A stretch of DNA of 64,000 bases, from contig NZ_BMIR01000007.1 in assembly GCF_014642655.1 (NCBI RefSeq), forward strand, positions 120,688 through 184,687. The letters run 5' to 3'. Source of the DNA: Pullulanibacillus camelliae. GTDB lineage: Bacteria > Bacillota > Bacilli > Bacillales > Sporolactobacillaceae. The position numbers and the translations under genes are program-made. Below are positions 8,970 to 17,994 of the stretch, piece after piece (positions within the stretch are counted from its first letter, which is position 1; each line of letters opens with the position of its first letter). Below the pieces are notes generated by a model. The model was not told the origin of the DNA, searched no databases, and saw only the letters and a program-made list of their open reading frames with translations.

Positions 8970-10287
8970 ATTTTTCATCCTTTCTAAGCCAACGTGGAAG
9001 AGTAATGAAGATAAACTGCAGGAGAATAGCTGTGACTGTACCAACTAGCACACTATTTGAAAGAAAGGTGCCGATCACGCCCGCATCAGCTGTGAAATAA
9101 TTTGGCAATGCAATAGACAGCAATATGGCCATGCCTGCGATCATGAAATTCACTTCAGTTTTTTCCATTTTAGCTAGGATGGAGATCCCCGTGAAAATCA
9201 ATGAAGCGGCGGCAGGTAAGAAGATTCCCCCAACAACAGGATCTGGGGTTAACGCAAGCATGGCTCCTGCCTTTGGTATGAACCCGAGAATTAGAAAAAG
9301 TATGCCAGCAACGATGACTGGGTAACGAGAAGTGACCCCTGTTAATCGCAGCAAGCCAACATTTTGTCCATAGGCTGTTGTTGGAAATCCCCCTATAACG
9401 GCAGAGAGCATGGAACCGATGGATTCACCAGCAAAACCGTTGCGAATCCGTCTGCTATCCAAAGGCGTCTTAGTCATTTCAGCCCCAGCTTCATAAACGC
9501 CCATCGCCTCAATCAACGCCACAACATAGGCGACAAAAAACATGACAAAAGTATCCCACTTAAATGTTAAGTGTCCGTATGGAAAAGCATGTGGCAAACC
9601 AAACCATGAGTGCCCCGCTAGCTCTGAAAAGTTGGCCTTTCCTAGTAGCATAGCAATGATGTCCCCAACAATTAAAGCAATCAAGAAAGCAAACGAGCGC
9701 CATTTTCCTTTTCCAAATAGCGACAGCCCCATCACGATCAGTGTCGTTGGAATCGCCATGAGTAATGTTGGTCCAGAAGCAAATCCTGAGGTTCCAGGCT
9801 CACCCCCAAGGAATTCAGAGAGTGTAAAGCCTGATAAAGCAACACCAACAACAAAAATAACTGTGCCAGATAATACTGGCGTGAACAAAGCCTTTAGGCG
9901 GCCAATAATGCCTGTAATTGATAGAAAAAAAACAATGATTGCACTTAAAAGAATGCCACCTCCAGCTGCTGCTAGACCATTCGCCTTTCCTGTTGAAATC
10001 ATTAAAGAATCAAAGGCAGCTGATGGTCCTTGTAGGATCGGCAGCCGTACTAATTGAGTGGCCTGAATAAGTGTGACTAACCCAGCGGCTATGAAAATAG
10101 CGTTAACTATATTAGAGGATAAGGACAGGGGGAGGCCAATCATCGCCCCGACAAAAACAGGATCTAGCCATACATTTGAAACAAAAACATGCTGTAGGCC
10201 ATATAAAAAAGTACTTAGTGGTGGTAACTTCTCGTCAATTCCCTTATGAATAGCGTCTGAATGTTGATCTATTCTTTGACTCGTCAT
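8959..10287 (-). CDS. NCS2-family nucleobase permease under TPP control
   Basis: Inner-membrane nucleobase:cation symporter-2 protein, 442 residues, with about 12-14 hydrophobic segments. The family features are visible: LQHVFVSNVWLDP near residue 30, PILQGPSAAFDS near 82, and the helix 8-10 substrate region (AMGVYEAGAEMT, ESIGSMLSAVIGGFPTTAYGQNVGLL). Database names would be uracil/xanthine permease. ATG 10287 has a strong GGGAGGAG six bases upstream. It is the first gene behind a TPP riboswitch and terminator, so its substrate is probably tied to thiamine: a pyrimidine such as HMP or an oxidised form is the natural guess, since NCS2 proteins carry pyrimidines. That assignment is inference. 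Its stop overlaps the start of luxE. Confidence 0.85.
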   Translation of the reverse strand: MTSQRIDQHSDAIHKGIDEKLPPLSTFLYGLQHVFVSNVWLDPVFVGAMIGLPLSLSSNIVNAIFIAAGLVTLIQATQLVRLPILQGPSAAFDSLMISTGKANGLAAAGGGILLSAIIVFFLSITGIIGRLKALFTPVLSGTVIFVVGVALSGFTLSEFLGGEPGTSGFASGPTLLMAIPTTLIVMGLSLFGKGKWRSFAFLIALIVGDIIAMLLGKANFSELAGHSWFGLPHAFPYGHLTFKWDTFVMFFVAYVVALIEAMGVYEAGAEMTKTPLDSRRIRNGFAGESIGSMLSAVIGGFPTTAYGQNVGLLRLTGVTSRYPVIVAGILFLILGFIPKAGAMLALTPDPVVGGIFLPAAASLIFTGISILAKMEKTEVNFMIAGMAILLSIALPNYFTADAGVIGTFLSNSVLVGTVTAILLQFIFITLPRWLRKDEKYEG

Positions 10288-10456
10288 GTCTTTCTCCTCC
10301 CAGAAAAATACGAGCTCCCTAGAAGAGATAAGCCTGAGGAAATGTGTTGTCCATTGATATCATTTCCCTGATAAGAAAGAGCGGTGCAGAAACTTAGAAA
10401 TAGATTTTCTCTATCTGCTTTTTTGATAATCATGAACAGATGAGAAACCACAGAAA

Positions 10457-10489
10457 TTAAAAAAGACACTTCGCGTAAGCAAAGTGTCT
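10457..10489 (-). terminator. Regulatory terminator of the TPP riboswitch
   Basis: On the minus strand AGACACTT / AAGTGTCT forms a perfect stem followed by seven or more T. It lies about 20 bases downstream of the TPP aptamer and upstream of the NCS2 permease, so TPP binding would be expected to terminate transcription here. Confidence 0.85.
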
Positions 10490-10504
10490 AAATTTAAATA
10501 CACA

Positions 10505-10598
10505 CATTTTCCTACGCTGGCATTATCCAACAGGTTCAAACGGTTAATGACGGTATAGTCATACTCTCAGCCTGCTTCCACAAGCTCCCGTGTCATTC
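10505..10598 (-). promoter_or_regulatory. TPP (THI-box) riboswitch
   Basis: Read on the minus strand, the aptamer shows the conserved ACGGGAG start (near 10590), GGCTGAGAG, then TTTGAACCTG, TTGGATAATGCCAGCGTAGG at the 3' end (near 10511). These are the pyrimidine- and pyrophosphate-sensing arms of the thiamine pyrophosphate riboswitch. It precedes the NCS2 permease-luxE-luxC-SDR operon, with a terminator between aptamer and gene. No known thi gene follows, which makes the regulated genes interesting. Confidence 0.95.
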
Positions 10599-10671
10599 AT
10601 TATCTTGTTACTGTGAGTTTAAAGCTTTGTTATCAAAAACACAAGGAAATCATTTCAGCAAAATTTGCTGC

Positions 10672-10815
10672 CTCGTTTTAATCACTGAAATATGCTCGCT
10701 TTTCGTAGGAGAAGTGCAGGCCTCCTTAAGCTCGTACTTTTGAGCTTTAGCGGGGTCTCGTTCCCACAAAGCGTCTCGCAATTTCCCTTGGTCATTAAGC
10801 GGTCCATCCGCGCTT
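10672..10815 (-). repeat. Dispersed palindromic repeat, copy B (divergent)
   Basis: On the minus strand this intergenic stretch carries GAGACGCTTTGTGGGAAC, GAGACCCCGC, AGCTC...GAGCTTAAGGAGGC and CGAAAAGCGAGC in the same order as the repeat at 3058-3180, but much diverged. It fills the gap between the TPP-operon leader and the downstream MDR gene. I see no gene in it. Confidence 0.5.
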
Positions 10816-10867
10816 AAGTGAAAAAATTATTTCATTTTAAAACAGCGCTCATTCAAAAGCCACCCTC

Positions 10868-11899
10868 TCATTCATGAGAAATGACAATCTTGCCTAAGAA
10901 AGCTTGACTCTCCAGGTGTTCGTACGCTTTTTTGGCGTCTTCAAAAGCAAAAACGCGATCAATGACCGGCTTTAATCCCTTATATTCGATAAAGCGATTC
11001 ATCGCTTCAAAATCCGCACGGCTACCCACGCTAATGGTGCGGATGGCCGCCTTGCCAAACAGGTCAAAATAATCAATTTTGTTTCCAGTTCTCGTGAGAA
11101 CACCGATTAAAGCTATTTCATTTCCTGGAGCGATAGCTTGAAGAGATTGAGCGAAGGTATCTGCACCACCGACCTCCAATATCCGATTCACACCGAGTCC
11201 ACCCGTCCATGCCTTAGCCGCTTCACCCCAATGAGGTGTTGTCTTGTAATTAATGACTTCATCTGCGCCAAGCGCCTTCAGCTTTTTAGCCTTTTCATCA
11301 CTAGAAGTTGTAGAAATCACACGTAATCCCATCAATTTTGCCAGCTGAATAGCAAAAACAGAGACACCGCCACTTCCAAGTGTCAAAACAGTGTCTCCAG
11401 GAGATAATGCATAGGGACCATGGAGCGCATTCCAGGCAGTGACTGCTGCGCAAGGTAAGGTTGCCGCTTCTTCAAATGACAAATGCGAAGGGATCTTAAC
11501 AAGTAGCTCAGGATGAATGACTTTATAATCTGTCAACCAGCCATGACTATGGGAGCCATAGGGCTCAATGTAGTTTGGTCGTTCTCCTCCAAACCATTCG
11601 AGACTCCAGTTGCCAACCACACGGTCTCCAACTTGAAAACGGCGGACATCTTCTCCGACAGCAACGATTTCCCCTGCCCCATCAGATAACTGGACGACAT
11701 TGTCACGGATGCCCCCAGGATAGGCATTTTGAGCGATCGCCAGGTCACGATAATTCAATGATGATGCTTTGACACGTACTAACACTTCGCCACGCTGTAC
11801 GGTAGGAACTTGCTCTGTCTGCAGTGTTAAATGATCAATACTTCCCGGTTGGGTTAGCTTATAAGAGCGCATCGTTCCACTATATAGTTGCTCAGACAT
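10868..11899 (-). CDS. MDR-family NAD(P)-dependent alcohol dehydrogenase/quinone oxidoreductase
   Basis: Medium-chain dehydrogenase/reductase of 343 residues. The N-terminal GroES-like domain includes SSLNYRDLAIA (near 47), LSDGAGEIVAVGEDV and GDRVVG. The Rossmann domain shows LTLGSGGVSVFAIQLAK (about 168-184). The zinc-binding GHE motif of true alcohol dehydrogenases is absent (SDGAGE instead), as in zinc-independent quinone oxidoreductase-like members. Substrate unknown; cytoplasmic. ATG 11899 has AAGGAG upstream (AAAAAAAGGAGCAGGTAAA then ATG). It is a single gene with no obvious partner; the downstream gap holds repeat copy B. Confidence 0.85.
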   Translation of the reverse strand: MSEQLYSGTMRSYKLTQPGSIDHLTLQTEQVPTVQRGEVLVRVKASSLNYRDLAIAQNAYPGGIRDNVVQLSDGAGEIVAVGEDVRRFQVGDRVVGNWSLEWFGGERPNYIEPYGSHSHGWLTDYKVIHPELLVKIPSHLSFEEAATLPCAAVTAWNALHGPYALSPGDTVLTLGSGGVSVFAIQLAKLMGLRVISTTSSDEKAKKLKALGADEVINYKTTPHWGEAAKAWTGGLGVNRILEVGGADTFAQSLQAIAPGNEIALIGVLTRTGNKIDYFDLFGKAAIRTISVGSRADFEAMNRFIEYKGLKPVIDRVFAFEDAKKAYEHLESQAFLGKIVISHE

Positions 11900-12058
11900 T
11901 TTACCTGCTCCTTTTTTTATATGTCGTTAATCTCTTACTCATGTTGTAACAAAAACATAAAAAGATGAAAAGAAAAAAGCATTGTGTCCATGCAATTTAG
12001 CCCCTTGTTGAGCGATATATCACAGCGCCCCCCTACGAAAAGGCTATGATCAGTAGGA

Positions 12059-12817
12059 TTAAAGCTGAATATCCAATAAGATCGGGCAATGATCGCTTCC
12101 TAAAATGTCGGAATGGATTTCAGCAGCCTTTATAGTATCAGCTAACTGCTCTGACGTGATAAAATAATCGATACGCCAGCCAATATTTCTTTCTCTTACC
12201 TTGTTCATATAGGACCACCATGTATAGTGCTCCGCTTTATCGGGATAAAGATAGCGAAAACTATCAATAAACCCCGAATCAAGGAGCTTACTCATGCAAG
12301 CACGTTCTTCATCAGTAAAACCTGAATTTCCTTTATTACTTTTTGCATTCTTGATATCAATTTCTTGATGAGCCACGTTTAAATCCCCACAAAAAATGAG
12401 CGGTTTTTTGCTATTCAATGTGTTTAAGTAATTAAAGGCACGCTCCTCCCACTCTAAACGATAAGGCAGGCGCGAAAGATCCCTCTTAGCATTTGGCGTA
12501 TACATCGTCACCACATAGTAACGCTCATACTCAAGCGTAATGATTCGACCTTCTGGTTCAGAATCTTCGTCTTCTCCGAGACCATAAGTAACAGAAAGAG
12601 GCTCCTTCTTTGTAAAAATGGCCGTGCCCGAATACCCTTTTTTCTCTGCATAATTCCAGTACTGTCTATAGCCTTCAAGCTCTAGTTCGATTTGTCCCTC
12701 TTGAAGTTTTGTTTCTTGCACACAAAAAAAGTCGGCATCGACTTCATTAAAATAATCTAAAAAACCCTTTTTCACACAAGCTCTAAGTCCATTGACATTC
12801 CATGATACCAGCTTCAT
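12059..12817 (-). CDS. exoA: Exodeoxyribonuclease III / AP endonuclease
   Basis: DNA repair nuclease (ExoA/Xth, endonuclease-exonuclease-phosphatase fold) that cuts at abasic sites and trims 3' blocked ends. Its 252 residues match the Bacillus ExoA length. Visible family motifs are WNVNGLRA (5-12), QETKLQ (about 35, metal-binding Glu), GDLNVAHQEID (about 144, catalytic Asp and Asn), and the C-terminal GSDHCPI with the catalytic Asp-His. ATG 12817 is preceded by AGGAAGTGATGAA. Single gene; no operon partner seen. Confidence 0.95.
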   Translation of the reverse strand: MKLVSWNVNGLRACVKKGFLDYFNEVDADFFCVQETKLQEGQIELELEGYRQYWNYAEKKGYSGTAIFTKKEPLSVTYGLGEDEDSEPEGRIITLEYERYYVVTMYTPNAKRDLSRLPYRLEWEERAFNYLNTLNSKKPLIFCGDLNVAHQEIDIKNAKSNKGNSGFTDEERACMSKLLDSGFIDSFRYLYPDKAEHYTWWSYMNKVRERNIGWRIDYFITSEQLADTIKAAEIHSDILGSDHCPILLDIQL

Positions 12818-13034
12818 TTCATCACTTCCTAAATCTATTGATCACACGCTTAATGTATTTTAAAAACTGCGCTGCCCTTATCCGTTCTTAAATAACAAAA
12901 AAAGGAACACCCATTGCTCTTCATTTTCATAGAAGATCAAGGCTGCTCTATTAGTCTAACACACCGCTTGCTAGAATCAAAGGAAGGTGCCACTCGTCTA
13001 TTATCAGAAAATATCTATAATTTCGACCTTTATA

Positions 13035-13661
13035 TTAAAGGCCAGCAAAATATTGGTTAATGCGGCTTGCTACCGTTGCCAAGAAGTCGGGATCATGTGG
13101 CACAAAGTCTTTTCGAGTCACTTTTCTTTGCCTAACTTTTTTGTCCTCTCCCTGTACAGGAACGGTTGTAAGCATCAAGGGATAGTCTGCATCCATACAA
13201 AGTTTGTAAAAGGCATCAAAATCCGCCTTATACAGACCCTCTACCTCCGCTTGTTGCACATGAAATGATAAGACAGTGTCTGTGCTATCATATAAATAAC
13301 TGTGACAAAATTCGTTATCCTTGATACAGGGTTGCTCTATTCTATTTTTAATGGTCCCAAGCGATATAAGCTCTTCAAAAGAAATAGAAATGCCAAGCTC
13401 TTCGCCTATTTCCCTGACACCATCGGCTACAGATTCATGAGCCAAGAGATGACCAGCCGCTGTGATATCTAAGAGACAAGGGAAATCCTCTTTATGCGTA
13501 CTCCGCTGTTGTAGATAAATCACAGGTTTTCCCGCTTCTTTCCCTACGAACCAGCAATGAAAGGTCTCATGCCATAAGCCTTTTTGATGAACCTCCCCTC
13601 TGGTTGCACTCCCTATCGATTCACCTGTTTCTTGAAAGATTTTAAGCCTTTCTAAGTCCAT
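13035..13661 (-). CDS. Nudix hydrolase
   Basis: Nudix protein of 208 residues. The Nudix box is intact near residues 70-92: G-H-L-L-A then E, seven residues, and REIGEELGI, which supplies the metal-binding glutamates. The N-terminal TRGEVHQKGLWHETFHCWFV resembles the isopentenyl-diphosphate isomerase-like Nudix subgroup, so hydrolysis of a nucleoside or other diphosphate is expected; the substrate is unknown. Its start overlaps the 3' end of the nucleotidase gene by 20 bases, suggesting cotranscription and coupled translation. Confidence 0.85.
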   Translation of the reverse strand: MDLERLKIFQETGESIGSATRGEVHQKGLWHETFHCWFVGKEAGKPVIYLQQRSTHKEDFPCLLDITAAGHLLAHESVADGVREIGEELGISISFEELISLGTIKNRIEQPCIKDNEFCHSYLYDSTDTVLSFHVQQAEVEGLYKADFDAFYKLCMDADYPLMLTTVPVQGEDKKVRQRKVTRKDFVPHDPDFLATVASRINQYFAGL

Positions 13662-14202
13662 CTGCTACATTCAATCCTTTGCTTAAGAAATAATCTCTGA
13701 CATCGTACCAGTTGTTCACTCGAACATACCCCGTCTCATGAATGTTATGTGGTGCAGTGAAAAGCAACCCTTGACCAGTAAAATGTTTAAAGTGCCTTGC
13801 GTTGTCATCGATTAGATAATCCGCATGAATGATGCTCTTATCTCCACAGAATACAAAATGCAAATCTGAAAGAAAGGGAAAGTGCTCTTTTAACCATTCG
13901 TATTTTGCCGCAAAGGATGTAGGGCGTTCCATTGCGGCTGTCGCAATATAAATATCATAGTGCTTAGATAGCTCGTAAACAACCTCCTGGCTCCCTTCCA
14001 TCACAGGTAAGTCACGGAAAAAACCTGGCTCATCAATATAATTCAAAATGCTTTTCGCGTGCTCAGCTTTTAACTCCCATAATTTAATACCATTTAAGTC
14101 GGTTTTGGACACTTGATCACCAAATTCTCGATTATAAACCTCTAGATGCTTACTGACAAAATCAGCCATGACCTCGTCCATATCGATAGCAATTCTCTCC
14201 AT
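13642..14202 (-). CDS. 5'(3')-deoxyribonucleotidase family protein (HAD-type)
   Basis: A 186-residue HAD-fold phosphatase of the NT5C family, which removes phosphate from (deoxy)nucleoside monophosphates. The signature DMDEVMADF near residue 6 supplies the catalytic Asp-x-Asp, IYIATAA is motif II, and DYLIDDNARH near 133 is the acidic motif IV. ATG 14202 (MERIAID) is preferred to the upstream ATG at 14217 because GGGAAGGG lies just before it. It overlaps the Nudix gene, so the two may cooperate in nucleotide pool cleansing (inference). Confidence 0.85.
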   Translation of the reverse strand: MERIAIDMDEVMADFVSKHLEVYNREFGDQVSKTDLNGIKLWELKAEHAKSILNYIDEPGFFRDLPVMEGSQEVVYELSKHYDIYIATAAMERPTSFAAKYEWLKEHFPFLSDLHFVFCGDKSIIHADYLIDDNARHFKHFTGQGLLFTAPHNIHETGYVRVNNWYDVRDYFLSKGLNVADGLRKA

Positions 14203-14379
14203 AATATCCCTTCCCATCTATATTATCTCTATGGTTTTATTATAACGTAACCTGAAGGCAAATCACTTGTGTTTACTGAAAATAAAACATTTTTCATAAA
14301 GGTTTAATCTTTTCTCGTACGAACAACTTGAAGCGATAACAGCATGAATCACTCCAATAAGGCTTCTTTCTTAAAGTGC

Positions 14380-14413
14380 AAAAAATAGCCCCGTTCTAGC
14401 CGTGAACGAGGCT
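14380..14413 (-). terminator. Terminator after the universal stress gene
   Basis: Minus-strand stem AGCCTCGTTC / GAACGGGGCT with a seven-base loop, followed by ATTTTTT. It lies about 38 bases downstream of the Usp stop codon. Confidence 0.85.
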
Positions 14414-14450
14414 GTTGGATCCCTTCTATTGTGCATTGACATGTGCCTAC

Positions 14451-14972
14451 TTATTTAACGACAAGCACTTCACATTCAGCATCTTGGACAATTTTTTGAC
14501 TGACACTTCCTAACATCAGTTTCTTCAATCCAGAAAGACCTCGGCTTCCAACGACAATGAGATCATAATCATGAATCTCAGCATGCTCGACAATGCGTTT
14601 TTCTGGTTTTCCTTCGAGGATTTCAGTATGGGCTTTTGCCTGCCGGCTTGCCAGGATTTGCTTAGCTACATGTAACACGTTTTCCCCTTTAACCCTTAGC
14701 TCTTCTTCCTTTTGTTGTCTGAATACTTCTTGATCCGGAGTGACGATCGCACCACCTGGATTAGGTGGCACCTGATAGTTAGCATTATTGAGTATGACCG
14801 GATTGACTTCTGCTTGCGCCGCCGATGGCGCTGCAACAAGAGGCGTGCCTTTGTCCACTTTGACAACTGTCGCTACAGTCAATTCACCTTGGATATGGTC
14901 AATAGCATGTTCAAGGGCACGACAACTCCCTTCAGACCCATCGAAAGCTATCAGTACTTTGTCGTATTTCAT
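14451..14972 (-). CDS. Universal stress protein UspA family
   Basis: A 173-residue Usp-fold protein. The N-terminus KVLIAFDGSEGS and the C-terminal ATP-binding loop VGSRGLSGLKKLMLGSVSQKI (G-2x-G-9x-G-S type) indicate an ATP-binding member. ATG 14972 has AAGGAGGAGATACGC upstream; the open frame reaches 15017 but its extra 15 codons include the ribosome site. A proline- and alanine-rich insert sits in the middle (near residues 40-75), longer than in short Usp proteins. General stress role; no specific partner is visible. Confidence 0.9.
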   Translation of the reverse strand: MKYDKVLIAFDGSEGSCRALEHAIDHIQGELTVATVVKVDKGTPLVAAPSAAQAEVNPVILNNANYQVPPNPGGAIVTPDQEVFRQQKEEELRVKGENVLHVAKQILASRQAKAHTEILEGKPEKRIVEHAEIHDYDLIVVGSRGLSGLKKLMLGSVSQKIVQDAECEVLVVK

Positions 14973-15052
14973 GCGTATCTCCTCCTTACAAAAGAGATAC
15001 CCGGATTGGTCACTCATTATCTTACAAACGCATTACAGCTCTGCTACATTTG

Positions 15053-16126
15053 TCATGTTCCTTGATGTTTGCGACCGATCCGTTCAACAACCTGCTGAAA
15101 ATCATCAGGTTTTAAAAATTCTACTGGGGAATAACCTTTGTTAAAAGAAATCGATTCACTTTCAATCATCATGACATATTTTCCATTGATTTTGGCAAAA
15201 TGAATCGACTCACCAAAATCGGAAAGCAAGGCTTTAACAAAAATATGATCTAGATTCACTTTCAAATCCAGGTCAGGCTGCTGTTCAATTAATGTAGCGG
15301 CAGCTTCTTGAACCTGATCGTTCGACCACGTTTCCTTGAGCTCTCTTTCAGGACTTTCTGACCATGTTTCAAGCATTGTTTCGAAATGTTCTCTTTCCTC
15401 GCTTTCTTCCTCATAGCTTTCTTCCATATGCTGGTGGGCCATCTCCAGCACCTGCTCTTTCACTATGGATGGCATGGATTCTCCGTATGATACAAACTTC
15501 AAAAAATCTTCAAAGTAACGAGCATGAGACGCCTGATGGAGCTTTAACTCCGCCTCCTCAAGCATGCCTTCTTCAGGCATGTAAGGATACATAATCGATT
15601 TCATATTTTTTGTCGTTATCGCACGATCAATATTTTGAATTAAGGCCTGTTCATCAGAGATCGATGCGACTTTTGTTTCAAAATCACATTTCAAGAGGAA
15701 CACAAACGGTTCATCGAAATATTTATTCAGCTTAGCTAAAGCGACAAGAAAAACACCGCCGCGCACGCTGCTTGTATCCATATAAGTCTTTACAACAGTC
15801 TCCGCATTGGCTTGGAAGCTTTCAAGTGTTTGTGCCTTACGAAGTGCTTGAAATTGATTGTAATTTGGATTAGAGGTCAGCTCATGCCCTGCCTCAACAA
15901 TAAAACGACCAATTTTGGTAGGCACCTGTTCAGACTTCGGATGCCTCTCAACCTTACGCTTTGAAATTTTCATAAGCTCGCCATCTAAAAAGTCCTTCAA
16001 GGCACTCGCTTGGTATGTCGCTTCATCTAAGGTTTGATAATGCTTAACGCTTTTATTTGCAAGCTCGTCTTTTCCTTCAACTTGAATAACAAAAAAAGAA
16101 AGATATAACATATTAAAATCTACCAT
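15053..16126 (-). CDS. DUF3900-like protein
   Basis: A 357-residue cytoplasmic protein. I recognise it as the Bacillales DUF3900 family from MLYLSFFVIQVEGKDE at the start, the KISKRKVERHPKSEQVPTKI region near 65, YMDTSSVRGGVFLVALAKL near 115, and PVEFLKPDDF at the end. The arrangement recalls nucleoid-associated NdpA-like proteins, but that likeness is weak and function is unknown. A glutamate-rich segment lies near residues 235-255. ATG 16126 has AAAGGGAG upstream. It is divergent from the malic enzyme gene across about 130 bases. Confidence 0.75.
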   Translation of the reverse strand: MVDFNMLYLSFFVIQVEGKDELANKSVKHYQTLDEATYQASALKDFLDGELMKISKRKVERHPKSEQVPTKIGRFIVEAGHELTSNPNYNQFQALRKAQTLESFQANAETVVKTYMDTSSVRGGVFLVALAKLNKYFDEPFVFLLKCDFETKVASISDEQALIQNIDRAITTKNMKSIMYPYMPEEGMLEEAELKLHQASHARYFEDFLKFVSYGESMPSIVKEQVLEMAHQHMEESYEEESEEREHFETMLETWSESPERELKETWSNDQVQEAAATLIEQQPDLDLKVNLDHIFVKALLSDFGESIHFAKINGKYVMMIESESISFNKGYSPVEFLKPDDFQQVVERIGRKHQGT

Positions 16127-16256
16127 GATTAACTCCCTTTAACATGAACGTCATACACAAATATGTTTTATTGTAACATGAATAGCCCCCACTTTTAGTA
16201 GAAATCTTAATAATGGGTCACACTAAAAGCATGAATTTGAGAATGGAGTGATCACC

Positions 16257-17957
16257 ATGCGTCACTTTCGTGTCCTGCCTGATGGATCAGTCGGAACCTC
16301 CTTGCGTGGCTATCAATTAATGAAATCCCCATTTTTAAATAAAAGCCTTGCCTTTACTCACTCTGAAAGAGAGACGTTAGGCTTAACCGGATTGCTTCCT
16401 CGAGCGGTTATGACACTCGATCAACAAGTGGAGCTTACATATAAACAGTTTGAACAACAGCCTAATGCGCTTTTAAAAAACATTTATTTAACCGCCTTAC
16501 ATGACCGAAATCAAGTATTATTTTATAGCTTGCTTACTCGCTATATTGAAGAAATGCTGCCCATCGTTTATACGCCAACAGTCGGAACCGCCATCCAACA
16601 TTATAGTCAGGAATTCCGGCGCTCACTGGGAATTTATTTATCCATTGATCAACCCGAGGACATCGAGCGGGCCTTTGATCACTTTGGTGCGGATAGTGAT
16701 GAGATTGATTTAATTGTTGCAACAGACGGTGAAAGAATATTAGGGATTGGCGACTGGGGGGTTGGCGGAATTGATATTGCCAATGGAAAACTCGTCGTCT
16801 ATACTGCCGCCGCAGGGATCGATCCACGCCGCGTGATTCCTGTTGTTATCGATGTTGGAACGGATCGTGACTCTCTGCTCAACGATCCACTATACTTAGG
16901 AATAAAGCATAAACGCGTGCGTGGTGAAGCTTATTACGCCTTTATCGATCGCTACGTTGAAGTAGCCACACGAAAATTTCCTCATGCGCTAATTCATTGG
17001 GAGGATTTTGCTCAGAGTCACGCCCGCCCCATTCTCGAGCGCTATAAGAACAAAATATGCACATTTAATGATGACATCCAAGGGACTGGTGCTATCTCCT
17101 TAGCTGCTGTTCTGACGGCTGCTCGCTTAACTAAAATGCCTCTTTCTGAACAACGTATTGTCATCTTTGGCTCTGGTTCTGCAGGTATTGGCATTGCCGA
17201 GCAAATTCGCGATGCGATGGTCCGTGAGGGTCTCACTCCAAAACAAGCTCAGAAGCGTTTTTGGTGCATCGACCGCCCTGGTTTGCTTATTGATACACTA
17301 GATGAGCTCCGTGATTTTCAGCGTCCCTACGCCCGAGCACATGAGGAAATTGATCATTGGACACACAATAAGCAAGGAAGTGCTGATTTTCTTGAAGTCG
17401 TTAAGCAGGTCAAACCAACTCTTCTTATTGGTGCATCGACTGTTGCAGGAGCCTTTAATGAAGTCATTGTGAAAGAGATGGCCAAGCATGTTAAGCACCC
17501 TGTCATATTGCCATTATCTAACCCAACAAGTGCTTCTGAAGCAGTTCCGGAAGACTTACTGCGTTGGACAGAGGGACGTGCACTCATCGCAACAGGCAGT
17601 CCCTTTGATCCCGTCAGCATGAACGGCCAAAAGGTTATAATTGGTCAGGCGAATAATGCCTTTGTATTCCCAGGGATTGGTCTCGGTACCATTGTCACGC
17701 GTGCCTTGCGAGTGACTGATGGCATGCTTGTTGCCTCAGCAGAAGCAATCGCTGAATTTATGGATCAAAAGAAGACCGGTAGCCCTTCATTGCTGCCCGA
17801 GGTAAAAGCAATCACTAACGTCTCAAAAGCAGTTGCTCTTAAAGTCGCTGAGAAAGCCATCGAAGAAGGTGTTGCTCGCATCATGCCGGACGACCTTGAA
17901 AAGGCCGTCTCTAAAATAATGTGGACGCCAAGCTACCCAAATATTCGGCCAGTTTAG
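16257..17957 (+). CDS. NAD-dependent malic enzyme
   Basis: Oxidatively decarboxylates malate to pyruvate. The 566-residue product belongs to the large malic enzyme class (MaeA/SfcA). Motifs seen: YTPTVGTA (near 107), TDGERILGIGDWG, the metal-binding FNDDIQGTG (near 260) and the Rossmann motif FGSGSAGIG (near 303); then GRALIATGSPF. ATG 16257 is preferred, with TGGAG eight bases upstream; an in-frame GTG at 16248 overlaps that site. NAD preference is inferred from family class. Single gene facing pabBC; Bacillus genomes often hold several malic enzyme paralogues, so I assign no exact symbol. Confidence 0.92.
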   Translation: MRHFRVLPDGSVGTSLRGYQLMKSPFLNKSLAFTHSERETLGLTGLLPRAVMTLDQQVELTYKQFEQQPNALLKNIYLTALHDRNQVLFYSLLTRYIEEMLPIVYTPTVGTAIQHYSQEFRRSLGIYLSIDQPEDIERAFDHFGADSDEIDLIVATDGERILGIGDWGVGGIDIANGKLVVYTAAAGIDPRRVIPVVIDVGTDRDSLLNDPLYLGIKHKRVRGEAYYAFIDRYVEVATRKFPHALIHWEDFAQSHARPILERYKNKICTFNDDIQGTGAISLAAVLTAARLTKMPLSEQRIVIFGSGSAGIGIAEQIRDAMVREGLTPKQAQKRFWCIDRPGLLIDTLDELRDFQRPYARAHEEIDHWTHNKQGSADFLEVVKQVKPTLLIGASTVAGAFNEVIVKEMAKHVKHPVILPLSNPTSASEAVPEDLLRWTEGRALIATGSPFDPVSMNGQKVIIGQANNAFVFPGIGLGTIVTRALRVTDGMLVASAEAIAEFMDQKKTGSPSLLPEVKAITNVSKAVALKVAEKAIEEGVARIMPDDLEKAVSKIMWTPSYPNIRPV

Positions 17958-17994
17958 AGCATTAAGAGCTCATCCGTTGTTTGATGACCTCTCT

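Noticed and set aside
5622..9044. Bioluminescence (lux) operon
   Set aside because: luxC and luxE are present but no luxA, luxB or luxD, and the leader is a TPP riboswitch, so light production is not the role.
9542..10057. 171-residue open frame on the plus strand
   Set aside because: Antisense shadow of the NCS2 permease; Pro/Ser/Lys-rich composition follows from the opposite strand.
10284..10469. 61-residue open frame between the TPP terminator and the permease
   Set aside because: Its start codon is inside the terminator stem and it has no ribosome site; leader RNA rather than a peptide.
14712..15144. Two overlapping plus-strand frames of about 117 residues
   Set aside because: Antisense to the universal stress protein gene and lacking ribosome sites.
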